A DNA stretch of 64,000 nt. It comes from Bacteroidota bacterium. Lineage in GTDB: Bacteria > Bacteroidota > Bacteroidia > Chitinophagales > LD1. Location of the stretch: the NCBI GenBank assembly GCA_016722375.1, contig JADKJG010000005.1:186001-250000 (forward strand). Direction: 5' to 3'. The translations under genes were made by a program, and so were the position numbers. Below are positions 57,001 to 63,873 of the stretch, one piece after another; position 1 is the stretch's first letter, and each line of letters opens with the position of its first letter. The notes under the pieces are model-generated. The model was not told where the DNA came from. It saw nothing but the letters and a program-made list of their open reading frames with translations, and did not search any database.

Positions 57001-59723
57001 TTTGGAACGAAATGCATTATGGTTACCGGCAAGAGTTTCATGATGATATTCAGGCGCTTATTCCGACAGAATTAAATGGAAAAAAGGGAGGCATTTTTAT
57101 AACTGCTTCCGACCAAATACCAAATGAGGATCGTATTTTATTTCAAACAGTAGCTCGTATTATTATTTCCGATAGTGGTGGGTCATTCACAGATCATGTT
57201 AATAGAAAGGAACTTAAGAAAGTGACTATTCCATTTATTAACAGAAGCGAAACATATCCACTCTCTACGGCTTCCATTCAGTTGCCACAAGGACTTATCT
57301 TTTTTAATGAATTAGGAGGGTTTTCACCAGATGGGAAAGAATATTTTATTAAAACAGATAACAAAAACAAAACGCCGGCTCCCTGGGTAAATGTAATTGC
57401 GAATCCAAATTTCGGAACGGTTATTTCAGAAAGTGGATCGGCATATTCATGGACTGAAAACGCACACGAATTAAGACTTACATCATGGAGTAATGATCCT
57501 GTATCGGATACTAGCGGAGAGGCCTTTTACTTAAGGGATGAAGAAAGCGGTCATTTTTGGTCTACTGCTTTGCTGCCCGCTGGTGGTCTATCACCGTATA
57601 TTACCCGTCACGGATTTGGTTATAGTGTTTTTGAACATATTGAAGATGGCATCCATTCGAAAATGACCGTGTTCGTGGATATAGAGTCCGCAGTGAAATT
57701 TACCATTTTAAAAATACGGAATCAATCAGGAAGATTGCGTAATCTATCTGCTACCGGTTATGTTGAATGGGTGTTAGGAGATAACCGGACGAAAACTGCC
57801 ATGTATATTCGAACAGAGATGGACCCGGATAGTGGAGCACTTTTTGCGAAGAATCCATATAGCACGGAGTTTAACAGCAGAGTGGCTTTTTTTGATGTTG
57901 ATTCTTTAAAAAAAACCTTTACCGGTGATCGCACAGAATTTCTGGGCCGCAACGGCAATCTGCAAAATCCCGATGTCATGTCCCGTTTAAAACTTTCCGG
58001 AAAAATCGGACTTGGTTTAGACCCCTGCGCTGCGATACAAGTTCCTTTCATTATACCAGATGGTGAAGAACTGGAAATTGTTTTCAGACTTGGAGCAGGC
58101 AAAGATTCGAAAGAAGCAAGTTCCATAGCCAAACAATTCAAGGGAAAAGAAATAGCCACGGAGGCATTGGAAAAAGTAAAAAAATATTGGACAGAAACCG
58201 TTGGAGCTTTACAGGTAGAAACTCCAGATGCCGCCATCAATATTATTACCAACGGCTGGCTTACTTATCAAACACTCTCCTCACGACTGTGGGGTAGAAG
58301 TGGGTTTTATCAGTCCGGAGGTGCTTTTGGTTTCAGAGATCAGTTGCAGGATGTGATGTCGCTGATCCACACAAAACCTGAACTTGCCCGCGAACAGATA
58401 TTGCTTTCTGCTTCCCGGCAATTTAAAGAGGGTGATGTACAGCATTGGTGGCATCCGCCTAGCGGGCGCGGTGTACGCACCCGTATTTCAGATGATTATC
58501 TCTGGCTGCCATTTGTAGTAACTTTTTACATTAAACATACCGGTGATGTTGCAGTGCTGGATGTATTAATTGATTTTCTCGATGGGCGTCCGTTAAATCC
58601 GGAAGAAGAATCCTATTACGATCTTCCACTTAATGCTAACGCCCCTGCCACCTTGTATGGGCATTGTGTTCAGGCAATAAAACATGGGCTCCGTTTTGGC
58701 GAAAAGGGGCTGCCATTAATTGGTACTGGCGATTGGAATGATGGCTTTGACAAAGTAGGGCAGCATGGCAAAGGCGAAAGCGTATGGCTGGCGTTCTTTC
58801 TTTATGATATCTTGAATCGTTTTGCAGATACTGCAACTTTGCACAAGGATCAAACGTTTGCGGATACCTGTAAAAATGAGGCGCAAAAATTAAAAGTGAA
58901 TATTGATAAAACTGCCTGGGATGGCGAATGGTATAAACGTGCCTGGTTTGATGACGGAACACCACTGGGATCTAAAACTGATGAAGAATGTAAAATTGAT
59001 TCTATTGCTCAAAGCTGGTCTGTTTTGTCGGGTGGAGGCAATGAAAGCCTAGTTCATACTGCTATGGAGTCAGCCTATAAAAATCTAGTACAAAAAGATG
59101 TGGGGCTTATTAAGTTGCTAGATCCTGCGTTCGATAAGTCCAACCTGAATCCGGGTTATATTAAAGGATATATACCCGGTGTAAGAGAAAATGGCGGTCA
59201 ATATACGCATGCTGCTATCTGGATGATCATGGCATTTACTAAACTAGGGAATAATGAACGTGTCTGGGAATTATTAAACATGATCAATCCCGTTAATCAT
59301 GGCAAAACAGCAGAGAGAATCGCTATCTACAAGGTAGAACCCTATGTGCTAGCGGCTGATGTATATTCACGCGAACCCCATGCCGGACGTGGTGGATGGA
59401 CTTGGTACACCGGTTCTGCCAGTTGGCTGTATCGTTTAATTACAGAGTCATTTCTTGGGTTACAAAAGGAGGGAGATAAATTGAGATGTACTCCCTGTAT
59501 TCCAGACGAATGGGAGTCATTTAAAGCACGCTACCGGTATAAAAGTACGTTCTATCATATCGAAGTAATGCGGGTCCCTGCTGGCGAAAAAATGTCCGTA
59601 ACGGTTGATGGAGTGAAGCAGGATGAAAATGTAATTGCTCTTATAGATGACCAAGCTGAACATGAGGTACTAGTAACCATTAGTAAAGGGATTAAGAATG
59701 ACATGGAGGATAAAATCACTTAA
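51009..59723 (+). CDS. Cyclic beta-1,2-glucan synthase (NdvB/ChvB-like)
   Basis: 2904 residues, the length of known cyclic glucan synthases. Residues 1-415 are helical; membrane pairs lie at about 420-480, 830-875 and 963-1005. Between them is a GT84 glycosyltransferase domain with Asp642-Ala-Asp644 and QRWVRGDW (789-796). About 1020-1560 is a glycoamylase-like cyclisation/cleavage region (EHFVVAEDNYLPPDNFQ, RTSPTNIG, HHHGMSLL). About 1590-2880 is a GH94 phosphorylase domain with GFRDQLQD and GTGDWNDG. It would polymerise glucose from UDP-glucose, trim and cyclise it, and deliver it to the periplasm, as osmoprotectant or surface glucan. Activity is inferred from family. Confidence 0.9.
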   Translation: MKFKLTPVAHDLISRIRVFFKMGDDNLNHLNEEPMQEELFSSDQMEHFGKTLAKRHEVSTKPTRDHLLKRLASNEIVLQEVRKLLTESIKKNYPVTPAGEWLIDNFYLIEEHIRLAKIHFPKNYSEDLPQVIEGTSSGITRSYDIAIQIISHSDGRIDMESLSRFVKAYQTITNLKLGELWSIPIMIRLALIENIRRVSARIAIDKVDRNLADYWAKRMIEIAEKTPKELILVLADMARSNPPIKGAFVSELIRQLRGKGAELALVLNWLEQQLSGKGLKSTELVNAEIQKQTADQISISNSIGSLRLLGAIDWRIFVESHSIVEKILLQDYDGIYGLMDFDTRDRYRHVVESLSKKSKLSEEEVARIAIQLMQESAQTPSSDQSATHVGYYLIGQGLEQTKRTAKINSSGIRKMQDSIQKHGFLYYLLFILLITIGIAAAIFIKLHIEINNTWLLLFISILVLFSASQLAVSVVNFFATLLVKPNLLPRMDYSTRIPASSSTLVVIPAMLTTVAEVENLVEDLEVRFLANRKDNLYFGLLTDFTDALHETLFDDQVHLDTAKNGIEALNKKYQRGNNDLFFLFHRPRKWNPQENVWMGYERKRGKLSDLNALLRGISKEPFSLITGDQSIFPKIKYVITLDADTQLPLNSAWKLIGTMAHPLNRAWYHEKKKRVTKGYGILQPRISISLPDITGSRYTRMHGNEPGIDPYTRATSDVYQDLFGEGSYIGKGIYDVDIFQKVLNGRFPENRILSHDLLEGCYIRSGLLSDVQLFEKYPTTYSADMKIRQRWVRGDWQIFFWILPWVPGLGNQLYKNPISALSRWKIFDNMRRSLVSIALTVLLLLAWIVLPSLLFWTITISGIIVFPIFITSLWDTLRKPKNVLLRYHVRNSYQNLREVTVNTLFTLICLPYEAFANLRAIIQTLWRMIISGEKLLEWNPSSHTKKADQSSLRISYTVMWVEPVLTVVVFAFLVFYTPQKLILASPILLVWFIAPYIAWFTSKPIEKPVATLSDNQNIFLQKLARKTWSYFEHFVVAEDNYLPPDNFQEQPVESIAHRTSPTNIGLSLLASLSACEFGYITTRQLIERTRNTINSMEKMERYNGHFYNWYDTETLQPLQPKYISTVDSGNLAGHLLVLRQGLLALPHQKIISLKLFEGLRDTFLVLSDTIAEKNIELLEQLAIDLDAICTTEITALYEIQKLHEDLVRKLNPIVEGLNGDSNSETVRWKQLLIKQLDQVNQCFIIFTPWYLLQASSSFKDIICPDINTTWNELLRKTRDLQTEVTGRQKDNSTSDENHRLEIIQAALTKSIGQTRELITASEKLSQKCYQLADMEWDFLYDKSSHLFSIGYNVQDHRIDASYYDLLASEVRLCIFVCIAQGKLPEESWFALRRLLTNINGHSILLSWSGSMFEYLMPLLVMPTFENTLLDQTYKAAVDWQIKYNKKAGRPWGISESGYNLINTSSNYQYRAFGAPGLGLKRGLEEDTVIAPYASVLALMVAPEKACENMELLSKNGMEGKYGFYEAVDYTPSRLQRGQSSAIVYSFMAHHHGMSLLSLAYLLQDKPMQKLFESEPQFKATLLLLQERTPKATSFFTHTTDIAEISLATGGQETRIITVPDTSIPEVQLLSNGRYHVMVSNAGGGYSRWKDLAVTRWHDDVTCDNRGTFCYIRDLESEIYWSNTHQPTLKNADKYEVVHSQGRVDFHITQHEIDVRTEIVVSPEDDIEMRRLHVTNGSGIRKTLEITSYAEVVLASAASDLIAPAFSNLFVQTEIIPHQNTILCTRRPRSAEETPPWMFHLMASEGKAVDEISYETDRMAFIGRGNSIVNPQAMKQEKLSGSQGSVLDPIVAIRFRITIEPEETVTIDMVTGVADTREICQNLINKYYDNKAHKDRVFEMAWSHSQVVLHHINASERDAQLYGRLASSILFPNALFRADPAILINNHQQQSGLWKYAISGDLPIVLLKVESQENMPLIKQMIQAHAYWRLKGLMVDLVIWNEMHYGYRQEFHDDIQALIPTELNGKKGGIFITASDQIPNEDRILFQTVARIIISDSGGSFTDHVNRKELKKVTIPFINRSETYPLSTASIQLPQGLIFFNELGGFSPDGKEYFIKTDNKNKTPAPWVNVIANPNFGTVISESGSAYSWTENAHELRLTSWSNDPVSDTSGEAFYLRDEESGHFWSTALLPAGGLSPYITRHGFGYSVFEHIEDGIHSKMTVFVDIESAVKFTILKIRNQSGRLRNLSATGYVEWVLGDNRTKTAMYIRTEMDPDSGALFAKNPYSTEFNSRVAFFDVDSLKKTFTGDRTEFLGRNGNLQNPDVMSRLKLSGKIGLGLDPCAAIQVPFIIPDGEELEIVFRLGAGKDSKEASSIAKQFKGKEIATEALEKVKKYWTETVGALQVETPDAAINIITNGWLTYQTLSSRLWGRSGFYQSGGAFGFRDQLQDVMSLIHTKPELAREQILLSASRQFKEGDVQHWWHPPSGRGVRTRISDDYLWLPFVVTFYIKHTGDVAVLDVLIDFLDGRPLNPEEESYYDLPLNANAPATLYGHCVQAIKHGLRFGEKGLPLIGTGDWNDGFDKVGQHGKGESVWLAFFLYDILNRFADTATLHKDQTFADTCKNEAQKLKVNIDKTAWDGEWYKRAWFDDGTPLGSKTDEECKIDSIAQSWSVLSGGGNESLVHTAMESAYKNLVQKDVGLIKLLDPAFDKSNLNPGYIKGYIPGVRENGGQYTHAAIWMIMAFTKLGNNERVWELLNMINPVNHGKTAERIAIYKVEPYVLAADVYSREPHAGRGGWTWYTGSASWLYRLITESFLGLQKEGDKLRCTPCIPDEWESFKARYRYKSTFYHIEVMRVPAGEKMSVTVDGVKQDENVIALIDDQAEHEVLVTISKGIKNDMEDKIT

Positions 59724-59734
59724 ACGTATTTCAT

Positions 59735-59759
59735 ATCTACGAACAAAAAATTGGTCGAG
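59735..59759 (+). repeat. 25-base intergenic motif, copy 2
   Basis: ATCTACG, 6 variable bases, AAATTGGTCGAG, matching 21 of 25 positions of the copy at 33892-33916. It lies 12 bases after the glucan synthase stop and about 100 bases before the DUF4142 gene. Confidence 0.55.
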
Positions 59760-59862
59760 TAGAAATTAAAATGATAAAGATTGTAACCTTTTTACCACAG
59801 CCCTACTCTATTGGGGGGTAGATTCTAAATTTTATTCAGTTAACCTTCAAAATTCAATAAAA

Positions 59863-60402
59863 ATGAAAAACAATAAAAAAGTAGTCCTTGCAGTGAGTGT
59901 TGCTCTGTTCTCACTTGTATCTTTGTCTCCAGTATTCGGGCAGGAAAAAACAACACTTTCTGATGCGGAGATAGCCTCCGTAGCCGTAGTCGCTAATCAG
60001 AACGATATTGATTTCGCTCAAATAGCGAAGCAAAAGTCGCACGACGCGAAAGTGTTGGAGTTCGCCAATACAATGATAAAGGATCATAAGTCGGTCATTG
60101 ATTTGGCAGTGGCGTTGGTTACAAAGTTGCACGTAACTCCCAAAGACAATGCGGTAAGTAAAAAGATGCTTTCCGATGCAGAGAAAACAAAGGAAATGCT
60201 CAATTCAAAATCTAGCAAAGAATTTAATAAAGCCTATGTTGACAACGAGGTAACCTATCACAAAGCGGTGATTGCGGCGGTTAAAACCGTCTTGATACCT
60301 CAATCTCAAAACGGTGAGTTGAAAGCTTTGCTGCAAAAAGTAGTACCTATTCTTGAAGCCCATTTGGAGCATGTTATGATGACTCAAAAACAAATAAAAT
60401 AG
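59863..60402 (+). CDS. DUF4142 periplasmic ferritin-like protein
   Basis: 179 residues. Sec signal peptide about 1-26 (cleavage near VFGQ), then a four-helix DUF4142 domain with IDFAQIAKQKSHDAKVLEFANTMIKDH and EVTYHKAVIAAVK. DUF4142 proteins resemble ferritin-like bundles and are thought to act in the periplasm; metal binding is unproven. The cupredoxin gene begins 3 bases after the stop, so they share a transcript. Confidence 0.88.
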   Translation: MKNNKKVVLAVSVALFSLVSLSPVFGQEKTTLSDAEIASVAVVANQNDIDFAQIAKQKSHDAKVLEFANTMIKDHKSVIDLAVALVTKLHVTPKDNAVSKKMLSDAEKTKEMLNSKSSKEFNKAYVDNEVTYHKAVIAAVKTVLIPQSQNGELKALLQKVVPILEAHLEHVMMTQKQIK

Positions 60403-60405
60403 GAC

Positions 60406-60744
60406 ATGAAGGGCTTGATTTCCATGAAAAACGGTATCTTCTTTTTATTAGCAGTGGTTTCGTTGGTGGCTTGCAACAGCGGTCAGGCGGGTCAGGCCCC
60501 GCGGGCCTATGTTGTTGAGATTAAAGATATGCAATTTCAGCCTGCCATACTCACGCTAAGCAAAGGAGATACCGTAACATGGGTCAATGAAGACATTGTG
60601 GCGCATAACGTGACACAAAAGGATGCTGCTTGGGCGTCTCCAACTTTGCCTCCCGAAGCTACTTGGCAAAAGGTGATTAATAGCAGTGATCCTTACTATT
60701 GCAGCATCCATATTAATATGAAAGGAGAGCTGGTAGTGAAATAA
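60406..60744 (+). CDS. Cupredoxin (plastocyanin/azurin-like) lipoprotein
   Basis: 112 residues from the ATG at 60406; a second ATG at 60424 starts nearer the lipoprotein signal (LAVVSLVACNSG). The mature domain has a type-1 copper site: His in DIVAHNVT, then Cys, His and Met in YYCSIHINMKG. It should be a membrane-tethered electron carrier, plausibly serving the cytochrome oxidase whose genes start at 63301. It follows the DUF4142 gene by 3 bases. Confidence 0.88.
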   Translation: MKGLISMKNGIFFLLAVVSLVACNSGQAGQAPRAYVVEIKDMQFQPAILTLSKGDTVTWVNEDIVAHNVTQKDAAWASPTLPPEATWQKVINSSDPYYCSIHINMKGELVVK

Positions 60745-60789
60745 TTAGATGAGTAATATGTTGGCATCAGATAAAAAAGAAGATTATTC

Positions 60790-61446
60790 GTGAAAGAACC
60801 GATACAGTATACGGATTCAGAAATTATACAAAAGGTAGTAGAAGGGGAAACAGAATTGTACGAATTGTTGATTCGACGCTATAACCCCTACTTGTACAAA
60901 GTTGGAAGGTCTCAGGATTATAATCATGAAGACACGCAGGACCTGATGCAAGATACCTATGTTGATGCCTTTATCGGCTTATCCAAGTTTGAAGATCGTT
61001 CGACTTTCAAAACCTGGATAGTCAAAATAATGCTGAATAATTGTTTTAGAAAACGGCAAAAATGGAATTTCAAAAACATAACCTACACCGAAATAAGTGA
61101 ACAATCAACCCCTGTTTTTTCTGATAGTCAACGATTAGAAACCAATAAAACAGTTATGAATAGAGAATTGAGTTCTGTCATAGAAAATGCGTTGTTGCAG
61201 ATACCAATAGAGTATCGCGTGGCTTTTATCTTACAGGAGGTAAACGGGCTAAAGGTGAAAGAAGTAGCAGATGCGTTAGACATCAGCGAAGCAAATGTGA
61301 AGGTCAGATTTAGCAGAGCAAAAGCTATGTTGAGAAAAGAAGTAGCCAAATCCTATTCACCCGAAGAAATTTTTGAATTCAACCTGATTTATTGTGACGT
61401 AATGGTAGCAAGGGTGATGGACAAAATCAAAAAACTTGGCTTATAG
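60790..61446 (+). CDS. ECF-type RNA polymerase sigma factor
   Basis: 218 residues, larger than many ECF factors because of a C-terminal extension (about 185-218). Region 2 includes DLMQDTYVDAFIGLSKFE and FKTWIVKIMLNNCFRKRQ; region 4 is a helix-turn-helix with LKVKEVADALDISEANVKVRFSRAKAMLRK. The start codon is GTG. No anti-sigma factor lies next to it; the neighbours are a cupredoxin and an AhpD-like protein, so it may direct this envelope/redox group. Confidence 0.9.
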   Translation: MKEPIQYTDSEIIQKVVEGETELYELLIRRYNPYLYKVGRSQDYNHEDTQDLMQDTYVDAFIGLSKFEDRSTFKTWIVKIMLNNCFRKRQKWNFKNITYTEISEQSTPVFSDSQRLETNKTVMNRELSSVIENALLQIPIEYRVAFILQEVNGLKVKEVADALDISEANVKVRFSRAKAMLRKEVAKSYSPEEIFEFNLIYCDVMVARVMDKIKKLGL

Positions 61447-61590
61447 TTTCTTATGATGCTACGATTGAATTGATCGGCAATGATTTCATGAAGAGCTCGC
61501 CGGGGACATCCATCTGCGATGATATTTTTATTTTTGATAGTCTTCTCATGGTTAAATCAATGCATTGATAAACTATTAAAAATTTAAAGA

Positions 61591-62040
61591 ATGAAAGCAA
61601 GATTGAATTACGCTACGGTTGATCCCGATGCCTTAAAGGCTATGTTGGGGGTTGAAAAATATGCAGCGAACTCCGGATTAGAACACTCCTTATATGAGTT
61701 AGTAAAAACAAGAGCATCCCAGATAAACGGATGTGCCTATTGTCTGGACATGCACACCAAAGATGCCCGCAAGGCGGGAGAAACCGAACAACGCTTATAT
61801 GCGTTGAGCGCCTGGCGAGAGACCCCTTTCTATAGTGAACGAGAGCGTGCGGCACTGGCCTGGACGGAGGCAGTAACATTGATTTCGCAAAATGATATAC
61901 CGGACTCGCTTTACCAAGCCACTTGCAAATATTTTAGTGAAAAGGAATTGGTAGCGCTTACAATGGCTATTATAGCTATAAACGGATGGAACCGCTTAGC
62001 TATAAGTTTTCGTACCGTACCCGGTTCTTATGAACCCTGA
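61591..62040 (+). CDS. Carboxymuconolactone decarboxylase/AhpD-like protein (second copy)
   Basis: 149 residues with the redox motif CAYCLDMHTKDARKAGE, a form typical of the YciW/AhpD-like alkylhydroperoxidase family. The later EKELVALTMAIIAINGWNRLAISF matches the same family. It would reduce peroxides through the CXXC pair. It is 145 bases after the sigma factor gene and 30 bases before the SDR gene. Confidence 0.9.
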   Translation: MKARLNYATVDPDALKAMLGVEKYAANSGLEHSLYELVKTRASQINGCAYCLDMHTKDARKAGETEQRLYALSAWRETPFYSERERAALAWTEAVTLISQNDIPDSLYQATCKYFSEKELVALTMAIIAINGWNRLAISFRTVPGSYEP

Positions 62041-62070
62041 CAAAACGAGATGTTTTGAAAACATAGACAA

Positions 62071-62784
62071 GTGAAAATTGAGAAGACGATTGCTGTGGTA
62101 ACCGGTGCCGGTAGTGGATTAGGCGCTGCCTTTGCCAGTGCTTTGGTCCATAAAGGAGCAGTGGTTTATGGTCTTGGCAGAAATATGGAGAAACTCCATG
62201 CCCTTCACCACACCTTGGGAGATTCATTTATACCTATTGGCATAGACATTACCGACCAAACAGCAATCAACGATTGGGTAAACAAAACCTTTTCCGATTC
62301 CTGTGTTCCGAATATTCTCATCAACAATGCCGGGGTGGGCTATTTGAAGAAGATAGAAGAACTTTCGTTGGCGCACTGGCATGAGATGATCAACACTAAC
62401 TTAAACGGACTATTCTATCTGACCTCCTCTATAGTTCCGATCATGAAGCGAAATCGGAATGCTTACCATATTATCAATATCGGTTCCACCCTGGGAAAAA
62501 CAACGAGCTCAGATAGTGCTGCCTACTCTGCTACTAAATATGGATTGCAGGGCTTTAGCGAAGCCTTATTCAAAGAGCTGCGCTCATTCAATATCAAAGT
62601 AACCTGCGTTAATCCGGGAAGTATAGACACGCATTTTTTTGAAGATTCGGGGATAAAACCACATCACCGCATGTTGCAACCTAACGACATCGCTGCTTTA
62701 GTCATGCATATTTTAGAAACCCCCGATAATTTATTAGTTGATGAAATTACGTTGCGCCCTTTAATGCCAAACGCCAGTGAATAA
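62071..62784 (+). CDS. Short-chain dehydrogenase/reductase
   Basis: 237 residues, classical SDR: cofactor motif TGAGSGLGAA near 11-20, NNAGVGYL near 90, catalytic Ser in INIGSTLGK and YSATK with Tyr and Lys. It begins with GTG (62071). The substrate is unknown; small ketones/aldehydes or fatty-acyl groups are possible. It probably shares a transcript with the AhpD-like gene 30 bases upstream. Confidence 0.9.
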   Translation: MKIEKTIAVVTGAGSGLGAAFASALVHKGAVVYGLGRNMEKLHALHHTLGDSFIPIGIDITDQTAINDWVNKTFSDSCVPNILINNAGVGYLKKIEELSLAHWHEMINTNLNGLFYLTSSIVPIMKRNRNAYHIINIGSTLGKTTSSDSAAYSATKYGLQGFSEALFKELRSFNIKVTCVNPGSIDTHFFEDSGIKPHHRMLQPNDIAALVMHILETPDNLLVDEITLRPLMPNASE

Positions 62785-63300
62785 TCACTCCTTTCAAGCA
62801 ACCGGTGGAGAGCCGAGACGGCGCGTACTATACAACTACAAACAAGTCATCTCTTTCGCTCTTCTAAAATTATTTTTTGTCACTGGAGAGATTATGCAAT
62901 AATGTACTAAGCCTTGAATGCTGTTTATAATATAGATACAACAAGTCCGCACAATTATCTTCATTTGCAGACTATTAGGGTTCGATGGTGTCACCATATC
63001 TGTTCTAAAGAATTTTTACTAAAGATTGGTGGATTCCAAAATCCCCGGGTAAAGAATGAGTATACAACTTTAGTTGGCCTTCACGCTCGCATTAGTGCTT
63101 TTTGGCGCGGTGCGTTATTCTTGTATAGTCACAACGATTGCTTTTTTGAAAGCAGGAGAAAAAGAAATTCAGGGGCTTGTTGATCCGGCAAACCCACTGT
63201 AACTAAAAGATGACAAGTCAACATGAAATTTAATCAAAACAACTCCTCCACACGGAGCGGAGTATTAATAACCATTTATCAACTATAAATCACAGCTACT
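62785..63300. other. 516-base gap with a possible broken small membrane protein
   Basis: No full gene is supported. A plus-strand frame, 63056-63202, reads MSIQL, a TAG stop, then LAFTLALVLFGAVRYSC and a soluble tail ending LVDPANPL. It looks like a one-helix membrane protein just ahead of the oxidase operon, either disrupted at codon 6 or started at the TTG at 63074. The rest is AT-rich and featureless, but should hold the oxidase promoter. Confidence 0.4.
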
Positions 63301-63852
63301 ATGAAACAACAATCCATTCTACTATTTTTTCTCGTACTGGCAGGTCTAGCAGCCATCGTCTTTATCTATGTTTATCTATCGTCCAAAAATGTGAAGTCGG
63401 AAGAACAGGGAATGGCCAATCCTTTAAAAAAACGATTTTGGTTTATCCTGATCCTGTTTGTGATACTGGGAATCTTTGCCACGGTTACTATTCCCAAATC
63501 CCCTTACTATCTTTTTGAAAACGAAACACCGGCAAAGGTGGTTTATGTATCGGCTATGCAATTTGCCTTCGTGATGTCAGAAAAGGCCATAGATCCTCTA
63601 CGACCTTCGGGACAAGCAATTGAATTACCGGTCAACCAGTTGATTGAGTTTAGGGTGACCAGCACAGACGTAAATCACGGGTTTGCCATTTATAACGGAG
63701 AAGGCACTTTACTGACACAGACTCAGGCTATGCCCGGCTATGTCAATCGGCTGCGCTATAAATTCAGCGAGCCGGACACCTACAAAATCTTCTGTCTGGA
63801 ATATTGCGGAATGGCTCATCAGGGCATGGCATCCTCATTCATTGTTAAATAG
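63301..63852 (+). CDS. Cytochrome c oxidase subunit II
   Basis: 183 residues: two membrane helices (about 5-27 and 45-63) and a periplasmic cupredoxin domain with the CuA ligands His126 (DVNHGFAIY) and Cys165, Cys169, His173, Met176 (CLEYCGMAHQGM). It receives electrons for oxygen reduction in the respiratory chain. The short form with this N-terminus suggests a ba3/B-type oxidase. The next gene starts 21 bases later and should be subunit I. Confidence 0.92.
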   Translation: MKQQSILLFFLVLAGLAAIVFIYVYLSSKNVKSEEQGMANPLKKRFWFILILFVILGIFATVTIPKSPYYLFENETPAKVVYVSAMQFAFVMSEKAIDPLRPSGQAIELPVNQLIEFRVTSTDVNHGFAIYNGEGTLLTQTQAMPGYVNRLRYKFSEPDTYKIFCLEYCGMAHQGMASSFIVK

Positions 63853-63873
63853 ATCATCAAAAAAATAGAAACT

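Noticed and set aside
34821..59723. A mobile genomic island with defined ends
   Set aside because: No integrase, tRNA target or flanking direct repeat was found at either side, so transfer cannot be argued from this window.
62914..63183. An 89-residue open frame starting at TTG
   Set aside because: No domain, odd composition rich in His, Arg and Cys; the hydrophobic frame overlapping it is more protein-like.
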